In this document: positions 1 to 13,165 of the stretch, one piece after another
How positions within the stretch are numbered: the stretch's first letter is position 1
How the letters are laid out: every line of letters begins with the position of its first letter
Assembly (NCBI GenBank): GCA_963457665.1
Contig: OY735203.1
Span: 22,351,674 to 22,415,673 of the forward strand
DNA length: 64,000 bases
Reading direction: 5' to 3'
Origin: Thysanoteuthis rhombus
Lineage: Eukaryota > Mollusca > Cephalopoda > Oegopsida > Thysanoteuthidae
Notes under the pieces: generated by a model
What the model saw: the letters and a program-made list of their open reading frames with translations, nothing else
What the model was told of the DNA's origin: nothing
The model's database searches: none
Position numbers and translations under genes: made by a program

Positions 1-1390
1 AAATGAACATTGAAAAGTTCTGTAGAAAAAAGAAAATCTTTGGTCGAAATTCTTTTTATATTGATCCTGTGTAAGATTTTCAAATTACGTTTTTTTCAAA
101 TTCATTGGATATTTTCATGTAAACACTGTATGTGTATGATCTCGTATGTACGCATTTCCTTTCTTTTTTTCTCTTTTTTTTTTTTGCCTGTATTGGAATG
201 GCAAGAAACAAGTTGTTTACATTTTGCAAAAAAACAACCAGCTATCCTTTGTAAACCGAAAGTGACCTCAAATGAGCAAAGATTCTTTGTTACGGCCATT
301 GTGTTCATGACAGGCGAAAAGCTACACGCACATTCATTCTTTACATCATCAAAATCGGCGTTCCCGGACCAAACATTACGTGCTTATTCAACGACACAAA
401 TAATTGCTTCCGAACGCACCCAAACAACTCCATTAATGGACTTGGAGAAAACTTCGATGGCGAGGCACATTCACCACCCGCTATTATTCAACCTGAAGCT
501 TTGTAGTTTAGCACAGCCGGATGCAAACTAGCCGACATTATGACTTTAGCACAAGAATGGAACTTGCTGGAGCGGACTCGTTTATGGCGAAGAAACTTTT
601 TATTGTCTATTCACTTCAGATTGTCCAGAAAAGCGCTCAGGGACGGAGGTTGAAGTTTCATTATTCAAGCTACGTTATTCGGCGATTTAAAGTGTGTAGT
701 CTTGCAAGTTTTGTTTTGTACTAGCCAGGTACGGATCAGGCAGGTGTGGGTACTTGTTGAGTACGTCAAAAAAGGGTCCCGAATGAGAAAAAATACACAT
801 TAATATCGAAACAAATTCATGTTTTACTTGCAAAGTAATTAATTTTCTCTAATTGTTATATAGCTACCTAATAAAACAACCGTCTCTGACATTTCAGCTA
901 TACAATTATTTGATGTGTGCAGCGGTTCCAGCCCCCCCCCATTCATGAGTTGCCTACGTTTGAAATTGATGGCACACATTCATTATGGATGGGTTGAAGG
1001 AATAAGCCCATTCGGAGTTGATAATCGGTTAAAATCGTCGAACTTGAAAATTCAGTTACTGGCAGTTTTGTACAATGATACAGTAGAAAAAGGAGCTTCA
1101 AGTCAGAATTGATAGCTTGCAAACTTTTGGTGCAAAATTACTTATTGGACAATGATCATGATCACCCTTTTTTATAGATAACGTTCTATATATACGAAGG
1201 TATATCGACTGGTCGGCAGCCAGGCATGAATAGTAGCTCAATTTCGATCTGAAATTTTCACTGTATAATGCATAATCAATAATGTGATCAACTGAGTAGC
1301 ATCATATTGAGTGCATCGACAAGAAGAAAAATTAAGTTGTAAACCGTTTGCCGTGCAAAATATTTTTTTGCAACCAAGCTACAACCTCCA
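1..1390. other. Unannotated AT-rich block
   Basis: No gene, RNA or repeat is recognised here. The open frame at 10-531 (173 residues) starts with a hydrophobic stretch but has no known domain, no homologous pattern I recognise and no flanking splice logic, so I treat it as a chance frame. A run of nine C at about 932-940 and short T runs near 170-185 are the only compositional oddities. Confidence 0.5.
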
Positions 1391-1395
1391 TGATG

Positions 1396-1550
<155 letters not shown>

Positions 1551-1605
1551 TGGTAAAAGTATTGTGGTGGGTATGTAAATACATATAAGTATATATGCAT
1601 ACATA

Positions 1606-1610
<5 letters not shown>

Positions 1611-1669
<59 letters not shown>
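1611..1669. repeat. (TA)n microsatellite
   Basis: A pure TA tract following a TA-rich imperfect lead-in that starts about 1576. It is separated from the previous array by only about 60 bp. Confidence 0.95.
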
Positions 1670-1672
<3 letters not shown>

Positions 1673-1760
1673 ACGCGTGTGTCTGTGTCTGTGGGATGTA
1701 TGAATATATGTTTGCAGTGTGTACATATGAATATGCATACATACATACGAACGTATGTAC

Positions 1761-1761
<1 letters not shown>

Positions 1762-1809
<48 letters not shown>

Positions 1810-1810
1810 C

Positions 1811-1841
<31 letters not shown>

Positions 1842-1870
1842 AAGAGAGAGAGAGAAATTGAGAGGGAGAA
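1762..1870. repeat. Compound (TA)n-(GA)n microsatellite
   Basis: TA repeats to 1791 pass directly into GA repeats with interspersed GACA units, then decay into purine-rich sequence. The same TA-then-GA order recurs near 2476, 13551, 17923, 40937 and 46940, which suggests a shared origin or mutation pathway. Confidence 0.92.
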
Positions 1871-2099
1871 ATTGAGAGAGAGAATCAGACAGAAACAAAC
1901 AGAAAAAGCCAACGGAATACATGTAAAACTTTCAAACGATTGGTTCCGTAACATAATTCTCTGTTCGTCCAGACAAGGTACATAAGCCTGCGAACAGGAT
2001 TCACGAGTTACTAGATACCAGTTTGAAAATTCCCCAGGAGTTATTCCTAGACTAAACAATATCCCGAACGACTTAATTCATTACTAGGAAAATAGAAAT

Positions 2100-2431
2100 A
2101 AACGCGATTACATGAGGAAGGGTACCCTACTGACTTAAACAACTACAGGCGAATAAGCCTAGTCATCTGTACATAGAAACTTCTTAAAAAAGTGAACACA
2201 ATCCAAATCACCAAAATGGTTGATGAAAAACAACCACGGAAAACAAAAACAAAAACAGAAAAAAACTCAAAAAAGTCTCTTCAATCATCAGACATCTTCA
2301 TCCACCAAATCAACTGAAAGAGGAAGCAGGAGACTACATAATGCTGTAGCATTAGTTGACTTCAAGGCTGACTCCGACTCACTGGAAATCCTTGAAGCCA
2401 TCGATGCTAGGCCCTGTATATGTCAGTCTTG

Positions 2432-2520
<89 letters not shown>

Positions 2521-2860
2521 ATAGAGAAAGAGAGAGAGAGAGAGAGAAACAAAAAGAGAGAACAGTTCCTCCATCAAGCTAGAGAAGGGTGTACTACTAA
2601 CGTATCCTTCCGATAAAGCTAAAACATGGATCCAAACGCTCAAACCGAGGTCCATGCAACGTGCACTTGAAATCATGTTTAACATAACATATAGATCAGT
2701 AAACGGCACGGTCTGTTAGAGAAAAAAAAGGTGTCCTGTTTATCAATGGAAAACTCAAATTGCAATTGGCTTGTGATGTTGCAAGAATGTCAGATAACAG
2801 GTGGGAATCAAGATTCAAAACTATTCCGAACCTTTTATCGCTTTTGTCAACGTTTTTTGG
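2100..2860 (+). mobile_element. Decayed RTE-type LINE (reverse transcriptase plus C-terminal region)
   Basis: Conceptual translation in shifting frames gives collinear pieces of an RTE-clade non-LTR retrotransposon protein. At about 2117-2165 the motif TDLNNYRRISLV matches the NYRPISL block upstream of the RT palm. At about 2347-2390 the motif ALVDFKADSDSLEI matches RT motif A (family form F-V-D-Y-x-K-A-F-D-S), keeping the first catalytic Asp. At about 2623-2690 the segment with KTWIQTLK and MQRALEIMFNITYR matches the conserved ETWTLT and QRAMER...L block after the RT. At about 2768-2815 LACDVARMSDNRWESR matches the ARMxDNRW block. Stops and frameshifts are frequent, the YxDD region is missing, and a TA/GA array sits where RT motifs B-D should be. 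It ends where a Tc1-like remnant begins. It is certainly non-functional. The assignment was made by eye from family motifs. Confidence 0.78.
2434..2518. repeat. Compound (TA)n-(GA)n array inside the LINE remnant
   Basis: TA repeats to about 2476 followed by GA repeats to about 2517, then more GA-rich sequence to about 2560. The array replaces the part of the LINE expected to encode the RT catalytic core downstream of motif A. Confidence 0.95.
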
Positions 2861-2868
2861 CCTCAATA

Positions 2869-3110
2869 TTACTGCAGTTTTTCCCCTCCCTCAAATATCA
2901 TCTTTTCATACGCATCTTTCCTAATGATAGATATTTTTATTGGACTAATATCTTGAGAAGTTGGGGATGATTCTATAATTCTTATGTCTCAGAAACCTTT
3001 TTTTGCTGCATTAGCCGTGGTCAAATTCACAGAATGTGGAAGGGCATTGTCTTGCATGAATATACACTACCTTGAAGCTCCTAGTTTGTAACTTACATCA
3101 CTCAAAACAC
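2869..3110 (-). pseudogene. Tc1/mariner-like transposase remnant (C-terminal part)
   Basis: Read on the minus strand from about 3064 to 2869, one frame with a single internal stop carries FMQDNALPHSVNLTT. This matches the Tc1-family block around the second catalytic Asp (form F-Q-Q-D-N-A-P-x-H). About 26 residues later comes SPTSQDISPIKISIIRKDAY, which fits the SPDLNPIENLW...KRxxY block holding the third acidic residue; the Glu is replaced here. The frame ends with a stop at 2869-2871. The N-terminal DNA-binding part is not recognisable upstream to 3660. It is a dead fragment. Confidence 0.72.
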
Positions 3111-3667
3111 ATCTTGTCAATCAAATGACAGTCATTTTCTGCATTTATCTTGACACAATCAAATTGGGAGGGACCTATAATTCAACTGTCTACAATACTA
3201 TCCAAAAATATAACCCACCCACCCACCTGCTGTCATTTTATTATATTTGTTTAACTACTTCCATTAAAAACCAAGCCAGTAGTCCCACCACCCAGTCCAT
3301 CCAACGTATTGTATTCTAGGTGCATCCATGCCTTTAGCCATTGTTACTGATATTAAGCATTTTTTCTCTCTGTTTACATTCGCAGCACAAGCTTCATTGA
3401 ATATTTCCTTTTGTTCATTACACTACACTTGTTCATACCCTTTTAGTTTTTCTCAAAGCCGTTTTTGTGTCATTCCTAAAGCAAGCTTTTTTTTTCTAGA
3501 CTTAGCAAATGTTTTCAAATATGTGATCTCTTTTAAACCCTTTTGCCAATTTTCATTATCATGCTTCATTACTCGAAAACTTTGCAATATTTTTTTAAAG
3601 GTTTTTCCTCCGGGATTTAATCTTTCTCACGACCTATGGTTATCTTTATTCATTCATTAACCCATTC

Positions 3668-3668
<1 letters not shown>
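3111..3668. other. Unassigned block flanking the transposase remnant
   Basis: The sequence may include the decayed 5' half of the Tc1-like element read on the minus strand, but no helix-turn-helix or first-Asp motif could be identified. A short (CCCA)n-like run sits near 3216-3226. Confidence 0.35.

Positions 3669-3762
<94 letters not shown>
3669..3762. repeat. (TA)n microsatellite
   Basis: TA tract with one TGTA interruption near 3691. Confidence 0.96.
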
Positions 3763-3765
<3 letters not shown>

Positions 3766-5372
3766 ACAATATCATGGACAACAGTCGACTTGCATAATGC
3801 AACATCGCTCCACTGAAAACGTAGCGCAAATATTTCTATTAAAACTGATTTAAGACTAATATTCTTCTTATAAGTATGAATACATCCAATTAATTTTACC
3901 AATACCTGCTGTTAGGTAATACTGAATATGTGGAAAGTGTCACTTGTATGATAAAGTCAGGATACATTATGAATTTTTCACCCCAATATATATATATATA
4001 TATGTGGGGGGATGCGTGTGTGCACGTGTGTGTGAACTATTTCCGAAAAAATGATACATATCAAGAACCATATTTCAAAATAAGAAAATATCAACAAAAG
4101 GTTATAACCAATTGCTCAGCCTGGACAAATATGAGAATACCTTTCTGGATAATCACTCTTGACGGGACCTTTTCCGTGCAAGAAGTACATTCCAAAAGTT
4201 ACGATCCTTATCAATTCAAACACCCAGTGGCTATTACCAATAATGAAAAATTTAATTTGAAAGGATCATTCCTTCACTTTGACCAGTAGTAAACACCTGA
4301 TTTTCAAACCTTTTCTTTCCTTTGTTTGCAAAAATACGATCAATGTAAAGGTTATTATCATAATGCTTTTTTCTCCCAAGTTGGAAGATGCGGTCGATGA
4401 AGAGGCACGTTAAACCTCTCATTTATATCAACAAATCATGGTCTTTAATATAATGTGTCAGTATTTATTTTGTACATCCGGCTTTCCAAAAGAATCAAAA
4501 TAGCTCAGTTTGAGAGAATTCAACTCGACAGGATTTTTCGGCTACACTTGTCTCTAAACAATTATTGTTTATATTATACTTTCAGGGAATTTCGTCTAAA
4601 ATTGAATTAAATACATTTAAGGGACCCAGATCATCAAGATCTGCCTGAATTTTTACGGAACATATGGCATATATCTAGATATTTATTATGAGTTTGATTT
4701 TCACTCAAAATTTTAATAAAATAGTACTTAATCAATAAAACAGAAACTACTTGTTTTATTACAATTAATGAAACAATACTTCTACAATTTCTGACATCTA
4801 GCTGCAGCCAAAATGAACTTGATCAATATGAAAAACTTATAAATCGGTAACACTGAGTAAGGAACTTTGCAATCATTTCAGTATGTCCGCATATCAGTCA
4901 CTGACAAAACAGATTATTTCTCAAGTTCGTCAAGTAAAGTATGTATATACAGAAACTATCTTCTGCCAAAGTTCTTTTTAACACAGTTAAATTTGAAATG
5001 TTTAAAATGATTCAATCTATTGTGATTATCAACACTATAAAATATTCATAGAATGCAATACAGAATTAACCCGAACATTTTATTCACATTTGTTTCTCAG
5101 TTTAATATTCGAAGGAAGTTTCATTGAAAAGAAGGTAGACTTGAGTGATACTGACGATGAACTACACACAAAACCCTAAATATTGTATTTGTTTAAAGTT
5201 GAATATTGATTTATTTTTTTATGTCTGTATATATTACTTAGTTTTTAGATTATCACTCCATTTGAAATATTTGTTGTCTGATTTGCGCGATATTTACTAG
5301 GAGTGCCATTTGAAAGTGGATTAAACAAACTCACGATTAATGTGTCACTAAACAAGGATTGATTGATTTCCA
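3763..5372. other. Unannotated AT-rich block
   Basis: No gene recognised. It contains a short (TA)n run ending in TGTGGGGGG at 3987-4007. The open frame at 3930-4289 (119 residues) spans that short TA run and shows no known domain; I regard it as chance. The rest is unique-looking AT-rich DNA. Confidence 0.45.
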
Positions 5373-5373
5373 C

Positions 5374-5640
5374 TTTCCTCATCATCAGTCTTTTAATGTC
5401 TGTCATTTGACATGGACCTTCCTCAACATTCGCCACATTTCTCGATCATTGGCGTCGAGGAGCCAGTATTTTCAGAATTCGTCTAGTTTATCACTCCATC
5501 TTGTATTTTGTCGGCCTCGGTTTCGCATGTGATCTCTTGGGATCCATGATGTGAGACGTGATGTCCATTAATTGTTTGTCATTCTCATCTGAGTTTTCTA
5601 ATATATTCTATATGTCTCGGACCACAGTTTTCTTCCTGAT
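5374..5640 (-). mobile_element. RTE-type LINE 3' fragment (C-terminus and tail)
   Basis: On the minus strand a single frame, broken by two stops, reads RMTNN, a stop, WTSRLTSWIPRDH, then RGRQNTRWSDKLDEF and DANDREMWRMLRKVHVK before a stop at about 5403. These are the ARMxDNRW, GRPxTRWxDEL and DRxxW blocks that close RTE open reading frames. After the stop the minus strand reads GACATTAAAAGACTGATGAT (5381-5400), a tail also found at 48880-48905. The upstream part is truncated near 5640, as expected for 5'-truncated LINE insertions. Confidence 0.8.
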
Positions 5641-6680
<1,040 letters not shown>

Positions 6681-7401
6681 ACATCGATAAAACCATAAAA
6701 ATATATATTCAATGAATATAATAAATGCGACCACAAAAATATAAAGCATAACAATATACACACAAAATAATACATGCATATATAGTATCAAGAAATGGCA
6801 GTAGTATCCGACGGAAAGATTAAAAATTGCGTTATAGTATATAGAGACTCTCATTGGAAATGATGTCCTATCGACCGGTACGGTTGGCCTTGTGTATTGC
6901 TATAGGCATTCTTGTTTGCTGATCCATTGATTGGTGTTTTGCTTATCCATGGTATTGTAAAAATTATCTTGCTACCGATAGAACCGACGTTTTTATTCCT
7001 TTAATCAGATTCCTGCTATTTAATTTGTTCTCTGGTATTCCAGTCTTTTAAAGAAGGTATTATTGGTAACACTCATAATTACGATATTCATAATTGTTAC
7101 CGAAGTCCTGAGAAATCATCAGGATGTGTCTCAAGTATGAGAAAATCTCTGTCTCGATGATTCTTTCTGGATTATCATTAGTTGCTAACTCAAGGGCTTT
7201 AATATTTCATCATTTCCTGCAATTACTTCTATGAAACAATGCATGTCCCTGCTCCGTTATGCAAACAGGTAGACAAGTGGCAACCTGTGTATCTACCGGC
7301 ACTTACTAATGTATATGTTATTGTAAGATTGAAAATTAATGATTTCGAGAAACCTGTAGAGATCTCAGAGTTCCTAACTTCTGTGGCTTCATGTCAAACT
7401 C

Positions 7402-7441
<40 letters not shown>

Positions 7442-8204
7442 TGCTCATACAGAAACATATTATATTTGATATTGAATGAATTTAGTTTAGCTTGGCACAA
7501 AAACGAAAGAGTGTAGCACCTAGTGAAAATAGAATTGATTACAGTAATAATGGTCAGTATCACAAGTTGGCCACCAGGTGAAGCACTAAAATCGCTGAAA
7601 AGTCTAGAGATTTCAAATTTTACCAAGTGATTTCACGAGATCATAAATTTTTCAATTTTATAGTAACGTATAGACATATAGATAAAAAAACAAACCAAAC
7701 AATGAGAGCTTTAATGATTGCATGGTGAATTTGGAAAGGAAAAAAAAAAACAGTGACAGATCTTTTGTTCGAGTGTATCAACTAAAAAGAAATAACTTTC
7801 CTTAAATTTAAACGGTTCTTTTTTTTTTTTGCATTCTCTCGGTTTGTCTTAACACGTAACGACACGAAACAGCACGCCACGGCTTGTTTTGGATATCCAG
7901 CAGAACGTAAAGATGCATAATCAATACATTAACAAATCAACATTGAACTGAATTTTATCCGGTGCGTATCGACACGGGTGGATACAGACTTCATCTGTAA
8001 CAGTCTAAAAATGCTTGTTATAATACAAAGGGAAAAAAAATCAGGGAGTTCTTAACCAACTCGTAAATCTTCGTAAAAACATTTGTTGCGAATTGAATCA
8101 GGTTTTATGCATTTAATAGTAGTGGTTACATTGACAAATTGAATTCTTCATTTCATGGCAAGCACATGGATCTGTAACTTTGCTTAATTACTACAGGAGG
8201 GTCT
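6681..8204. other. Unannotated block with one short TA array
   Basis: Holds a pure (TA)n tract at 7405-7438. Near 7850-7900 there is a quasi-periodic run of short ACACG/ACGACACG-like words, without a clean period. No coding or RNA signature. Confidence 0.45.
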
Positions 8205-8456
8205 GACTAAAATTACGTTGAATGATTTCAAAGTGACTGTTGACTTGGCCAGGTAAATAACACGTAACGTCCTTATTTTTTGTGGATGCAAGTGAACGTT
8301 AAAATTTTAGCAGCTTTGGACTCGATTGAAGACTAAAATTACGTTGAATGATTTCAAAGTGACCCTTGACTTGGCCAGGTAAATAACACGTAACATCGTT
8401 ATTTTTGTGAATGCAAGTGAACGTGAAAATTTTAGCAGCTTTGGACTCGATTGAAG
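8205..8456. repeat. Tandem duplication, two units of about 126 bp
   Basis: The unit beginning GACTAAAATTACGTTGAATG at 8205 restarts at 8331 and ends in GGACTCGATTGAA both times. By hand count the two units differ at six substitutions and one T deletion, about 95% identity, so the duplication is fairly recent. The unit matches no family I know. The open frame on the minus strand across it (8299-8496) is not convincing as a gene. Confidence 0.93.
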
Positions 8457-9964
8457 TTGTCTCACCACAAACTACCACTGAATATGAACGAAGCAATGGG
8501 GCTAAATCATGATGAAAACATCTGTTTTTGTAAGATCAGCTAAGTTAATCAGCGACGAACCTAGTCAGATGGCAGATCATTGGGAACACCGTTGCTGTAG
8601 GCATAAAGGAACTTGGACACGCCTAGCACATCGGAAGTGGGTCTCAGTAACAATTTTCTGTGTACATAACTAGGCTACACCCTCGATTTCGGTATATGGA
8701 CGGTGATGATACATTCAATCAGAAAACCTGACTTGGTGAACTCTAAAAGCTCAAAGCCCAAAAGTATCATGATAAGATAGACAAATTATTTGCCGAACGT
8801 CTCACGGATATAAACAATATTTGTGTGAATCGCGTGTATTGAAATCGAGTTGTAAAACTTATTTTTATCATCGTCGCCTGTAACTTGATCATTTGTCAGG
8901 GAAATGTCGTGGTTTGAGATCGATCAACATAGACAGACAGAAATAACAATCATCGATGTGTACGTAAGCGACGGTATATGCATACGAGTTCATTTCATCT
9001 CCACCGTCTTCTGAGCAAAATATAGATAATGGGCCTGAAAGTCAGACCATATATCCGTGAGTTACATTCCTTCGACTTTGAGACATATTTGGAACGACAA
9101 GGATATGGAAAAGGGAATCTTAAGTGTGCTGCTTTAGTATACCAAACTGTCAGTCAATCAGTCGGAGACGGTCATCGCTAGAGATGCTTACTCATATTAT
9201 ATTGATACGGGGTCGACGATGATTACGAAGTATTTTTGAACGCATCCACACTGTGTGGGCATAAAATATGGATATAACGAAAGAACTGATGTACCAAAAG
9301 GGGATAACTGGGGATGTATCAACAAGAATAATGACATTCTAAAAATAGTTTTCAATACATCAAACAATATAATTATAAATGTATGATTTTGCTTTGAATC
9401 TCTTTCTGAAACATCCTCCCGTTGTTACACGGGGAATGTATTATCTGGGTTAAACTGGGTGAATAGAATAAATACTTTAATGAAATAGAATAGATATTTT
9501 AAGAAAATTGGGTCCTTGCAGGAATTGGATTTGAGGACGATAGTAATTAGAATAATAACCGTCATATGAGGATATTTGATACTCGGGGCATATTTTACAT
9601 TCGGTTGAAATCAAGTTCACTGTCAATCCTTGTCTAGCAGTCCAATAAAAACTGGTAAATTGAAACAAACTTTCATAACTTATGGTCGAGGAAAAGAGAC
9701 TCAACCATACATAGCAATTGAACTGATTTCACAAGTAACAACAATCGCTATAAGCAGGTGTATTTTCACCATATTTCCTGTCAGTGAGAACAAATGGTCT
9801 ATTCAAAATCCAGTTGAATACAAATTATCAAACTTACTGATATTTATTGAATCTTTAGGAAAAAGTTTATTTACATTTTTAACTTTGCTGTTTAATTTGT
9901 TCTGACGATAGACAAAATCCAAAACAAAACATAGCATGTTTTGAATGTTTTAACAAAATTTGTC
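8457..9964. other. Unannotated block
   Basis: No recognisable gene or repeat. The base composition near 8560-9240 is less AT-biased and richer in CpG than the surroundings, but no reading frame with known motifs or splice pattern emerges. Confidence 0.4.
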
Positions 9965-9965
9965 A

Positions 9966-10215
9966 GGACTCTTTACCATGGGCATCGCAGAGCCAATACT
10001 TCAAGAATCTAGCTCGTCATGCCATCTTACTTACTGCTAGCCACAATTCAGCGGATGATCTCAGGGGATTTATGTTGTGAGTGTTCATATCCAGCAGTTG
10101 TTTGACATTCTTGCCGCATATCCAGCCCCTTGTCATTTGAGTTTTCTGTTTCTAAGATATCCCGTACTCCTGTCATTTCATCTATGTACTGTGATGTCTT
10201 ATGATATATTCATGT
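9966..10215 (-). mobile_element. RTE-type LINE 3' fragment
   Basis: Minus-strand translation gives GVRDILE near 10170, GYAARMSNNCW near 10110 and VRWHDELDS near 10020, with several in-frame stops between. These line up block for block with the fragments at 5374-5640 and 25377-25980 (ARMxDNRW, then RWxDEL), so all three are copies of one RTE lineage. It is more decayed than the others and has no recognisable 3' tail. Confidence 0.7.
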
Positions 10216-13165
10216 GAAGCAATATGCTAATCATTTTATCATTTAATCATTTTATCACCAAATATCAACGGAAAGCCTATACCTCTCTATGGTTGGGGGC
10301 ATCTTACTTTTGTAGTATTCATAGAGGAATCATCTTATTAGTAATTAAAAGAAAGCCGACTTCTTGCTTTATTGATCCAACACCCCATATACGGAGATGT
10401 CAAAAATAGTACGAAACCTGCCCCAAGTGTGAAATTTTTCTAATTATTGAATTGCGCTCTACGTTGATCAGAGCAAAATACGGAAGCTGGAAGTGGTCTA
10501 TTCACTATGAGCATAAACAGAACATTATCAATCTAGCATTACATATCAATAGACACTGGTATTTGTAGGCTATGAGATGGAAAAATCATCACTATTGAGT
10601 GGATCAGTTTATAAGTCGATAGCAGTGAAAAAAAAATGATCCTTCATCATACTGATCCCCAATTCAAGGAAGAGAGACTCAATGCTCTCTAAAAGTTGAC
10701 TTAGTTACGCTAAGCTATTCGGATACATGCTTTGTTTGAATGCATTTTTTATCAGACTTTTTGCTTGGAACCAACTCTACGTAAACCATCTGATTCAATG
10801 GAACTGATATTATATAATTTAACATTTGATCAATACCTTATTAAGTTGTGACCCGGTCGATGATTGGGTGGAGTAATAGTATCTATGTACATTTTATTTC
10901 ATTTTCATATCCTTTTATTCAAATATTATTAGAGGATTTGTAAACAAAATATAAAATGTGTATTTGGTTTTCATACTCGTTTATCAAGTAATAAGTATTG
11001 ATGTTGAATCATGTAGGATCACTTCATCACAAAACTCGTTCAGGAACATGTGTACATCAGGCAGGGGTCAAATTTCTACTTAGCAATAAAATAAAGAAAA
11101 CGCCCCACTTCATTTACACAGATATTTAAACAGTAAAAAATAAATGGCTTTAATGAGGCAATTTTTTACTAATTTTTTCATACCATTTCGTTCAAACATA
11201 TATCAGGATGAAGTGTGAAAAAGAATGAAAGTTGTAGCCTATGTCCACACGCAAAAATGAGCACGAATAGAAAGTTTCCATTATAGCGGTACAAAGCAAC
11301 AAGCACTGTTGTTTATAGATATAGATTCTACTATTAATTATTCTTTTTATTAAATGAAATATCATAAACCTATATCGTTATATCTTTTTTTTACTATTTT
11401 TCATGTTTTCCTTCTTCATAAATTATTTTTTCTCCTCAGCTCGTTTATGTCAGCACGAATTGCATATTTTAGGCAGGTGTTTCCTATAATAACTACTTCA
11501 ATTACTGATCAATGCAGCCAAGTGTTCACTACTGATCCGATAGGTCGAAGTTAATTCGACTGCTTAGTAATGCCATATCTTTTAAAATAGAATTCAATGA
11601 CTCTCCACAAAGCGCTCAGCCCAAGGACCAGAATTTAGGAACTGAAGGGTTATGGCCAGATCAGGTTCGATACACTGAAGATAAGTACTGTAAAGGCTGC
11701 TTAGTACGTAGATGGTGGACCAGCAGCGGACACCAGGTATATATATGAATATCCAACGGCCCTGGTAAACTGGAATTGAAAACTTCAACCAGTTCCCCGT
11801 ATAAGTTAGAAAACGAGGGTACATATATAATAATCCGAATCTAATCTTTTTGAAAATTGCTCGTTTTATCTAATTCTATAAGAATCTTGATTTCATAAAA
11901 CAATCATACAGAAACATGTAGAATATAGTGATACCGCTCAAAATAATGCAACCACCTGACATAATCGATCTATTCTTAGGTCGTTTGTCGTTGCATTCAA
12001 ATGTGGAAATCAACATCCCTCGACGTCATATTCATGTGTTTAAAAAAATATCCACCGAACTCCATTCAATAGAATATTAGGCAAGGATAGCCATTAGGCT
12101 ACAGAAGTACTGATTAAATTATAGGGTTGATCTATGCCCTCCTTAACGATGACGTTGATAGAGGTCTGTGATCTTCGAGTGCTTTATAGTTACGAATGAA
12201 GTAACAACAATTCCAGGAACCGCTGCAAATATTGGAAAATCGTACAAGCATTCTATTCAAATAACAGGATTATGATGGTAAAGACTTTCGCCCTATCAAT
12301 AACTTCCAGATAATTCTGGTGCGGAGGGGAAAAAAATAAACATGATGGTTTTACACATGGCTAAATATCAGATAACATAGGCTCCAGAAAAGTGTGACTG
12401 CTTGTAGAAAATTACAAACATGAAGACTATGTTATGAAAAAGAATAGAAGAGAGAAGCAACACTGATCCTGATCGCTAGTTGCTTGTTTTTTCTAGACTG
12501 AACAAAATTATCATCTTGAAGCCATACATTTACATAACTGAATACTTCATCGTTGAAAAACTAGAGTAAAAACTGCATGAAACATAATGGGAATTTATCA
12601 AAGTTGCTTTTTCAACAACACAAGATTACATTAAAATGCCTGTACCAAACATTTGAAATAAAAAAAATGTTTGCCTGTTCCTGTGCTAATATAGAGAGGA
12701 AGAAAAATGATTTATCTGTAAATGCACATGTTTTTATTGACAATAGCTGTAACAGTTGGAATAAAGTTATTAACATTTCTGAGAATCCATAGCTTACGTT
12801 GTCACACCTTACGTTCTTGCACACGCAATTGCAACAGTTTCTCACCTACTTATGCATCTAGAATGGACATAAGATTCTCAATATTACGAATCTTTCCAGA
12901 AAATCAAAGATAATTCCAACTTTTAGCGTGATTAACCGATTGATACTATTCCTAATTGACACCAGGAAAAAAAATTTACAATACAAATTTCGAAACTCAA
13001 TACAACTCACAAGAAATAACGTGATATCGTTGAACAGAATATCTTATTACTATTGCAATGAACTTTCATTTCTTGGTTAATTTAAGTATGTTTGTCACTG
13101 AGCCTCAACTTTTCTCGCTCAAATGTATACATGGACATACACATTCATATATATACATATATACG
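10216..13165. other. Unannotated block
   Basis: Nearly 3 kb with no feature I can support. Near 11594-11824 there is less AT-rich sequence with a B-box-like AGGTTCGATAC (plus, about 11661-11671) but no convincing A box. AAATAATGCAACCAC near 11940 is reminiscent of transposon ends, without a partner repeat. Confidence 0.4.

Noticed and set aside
10..531. 173-residue plus-strand frame near the window start
   Set aside because: No known motif, low-complexity T-rich segment inside, no splice or promoter evidence.
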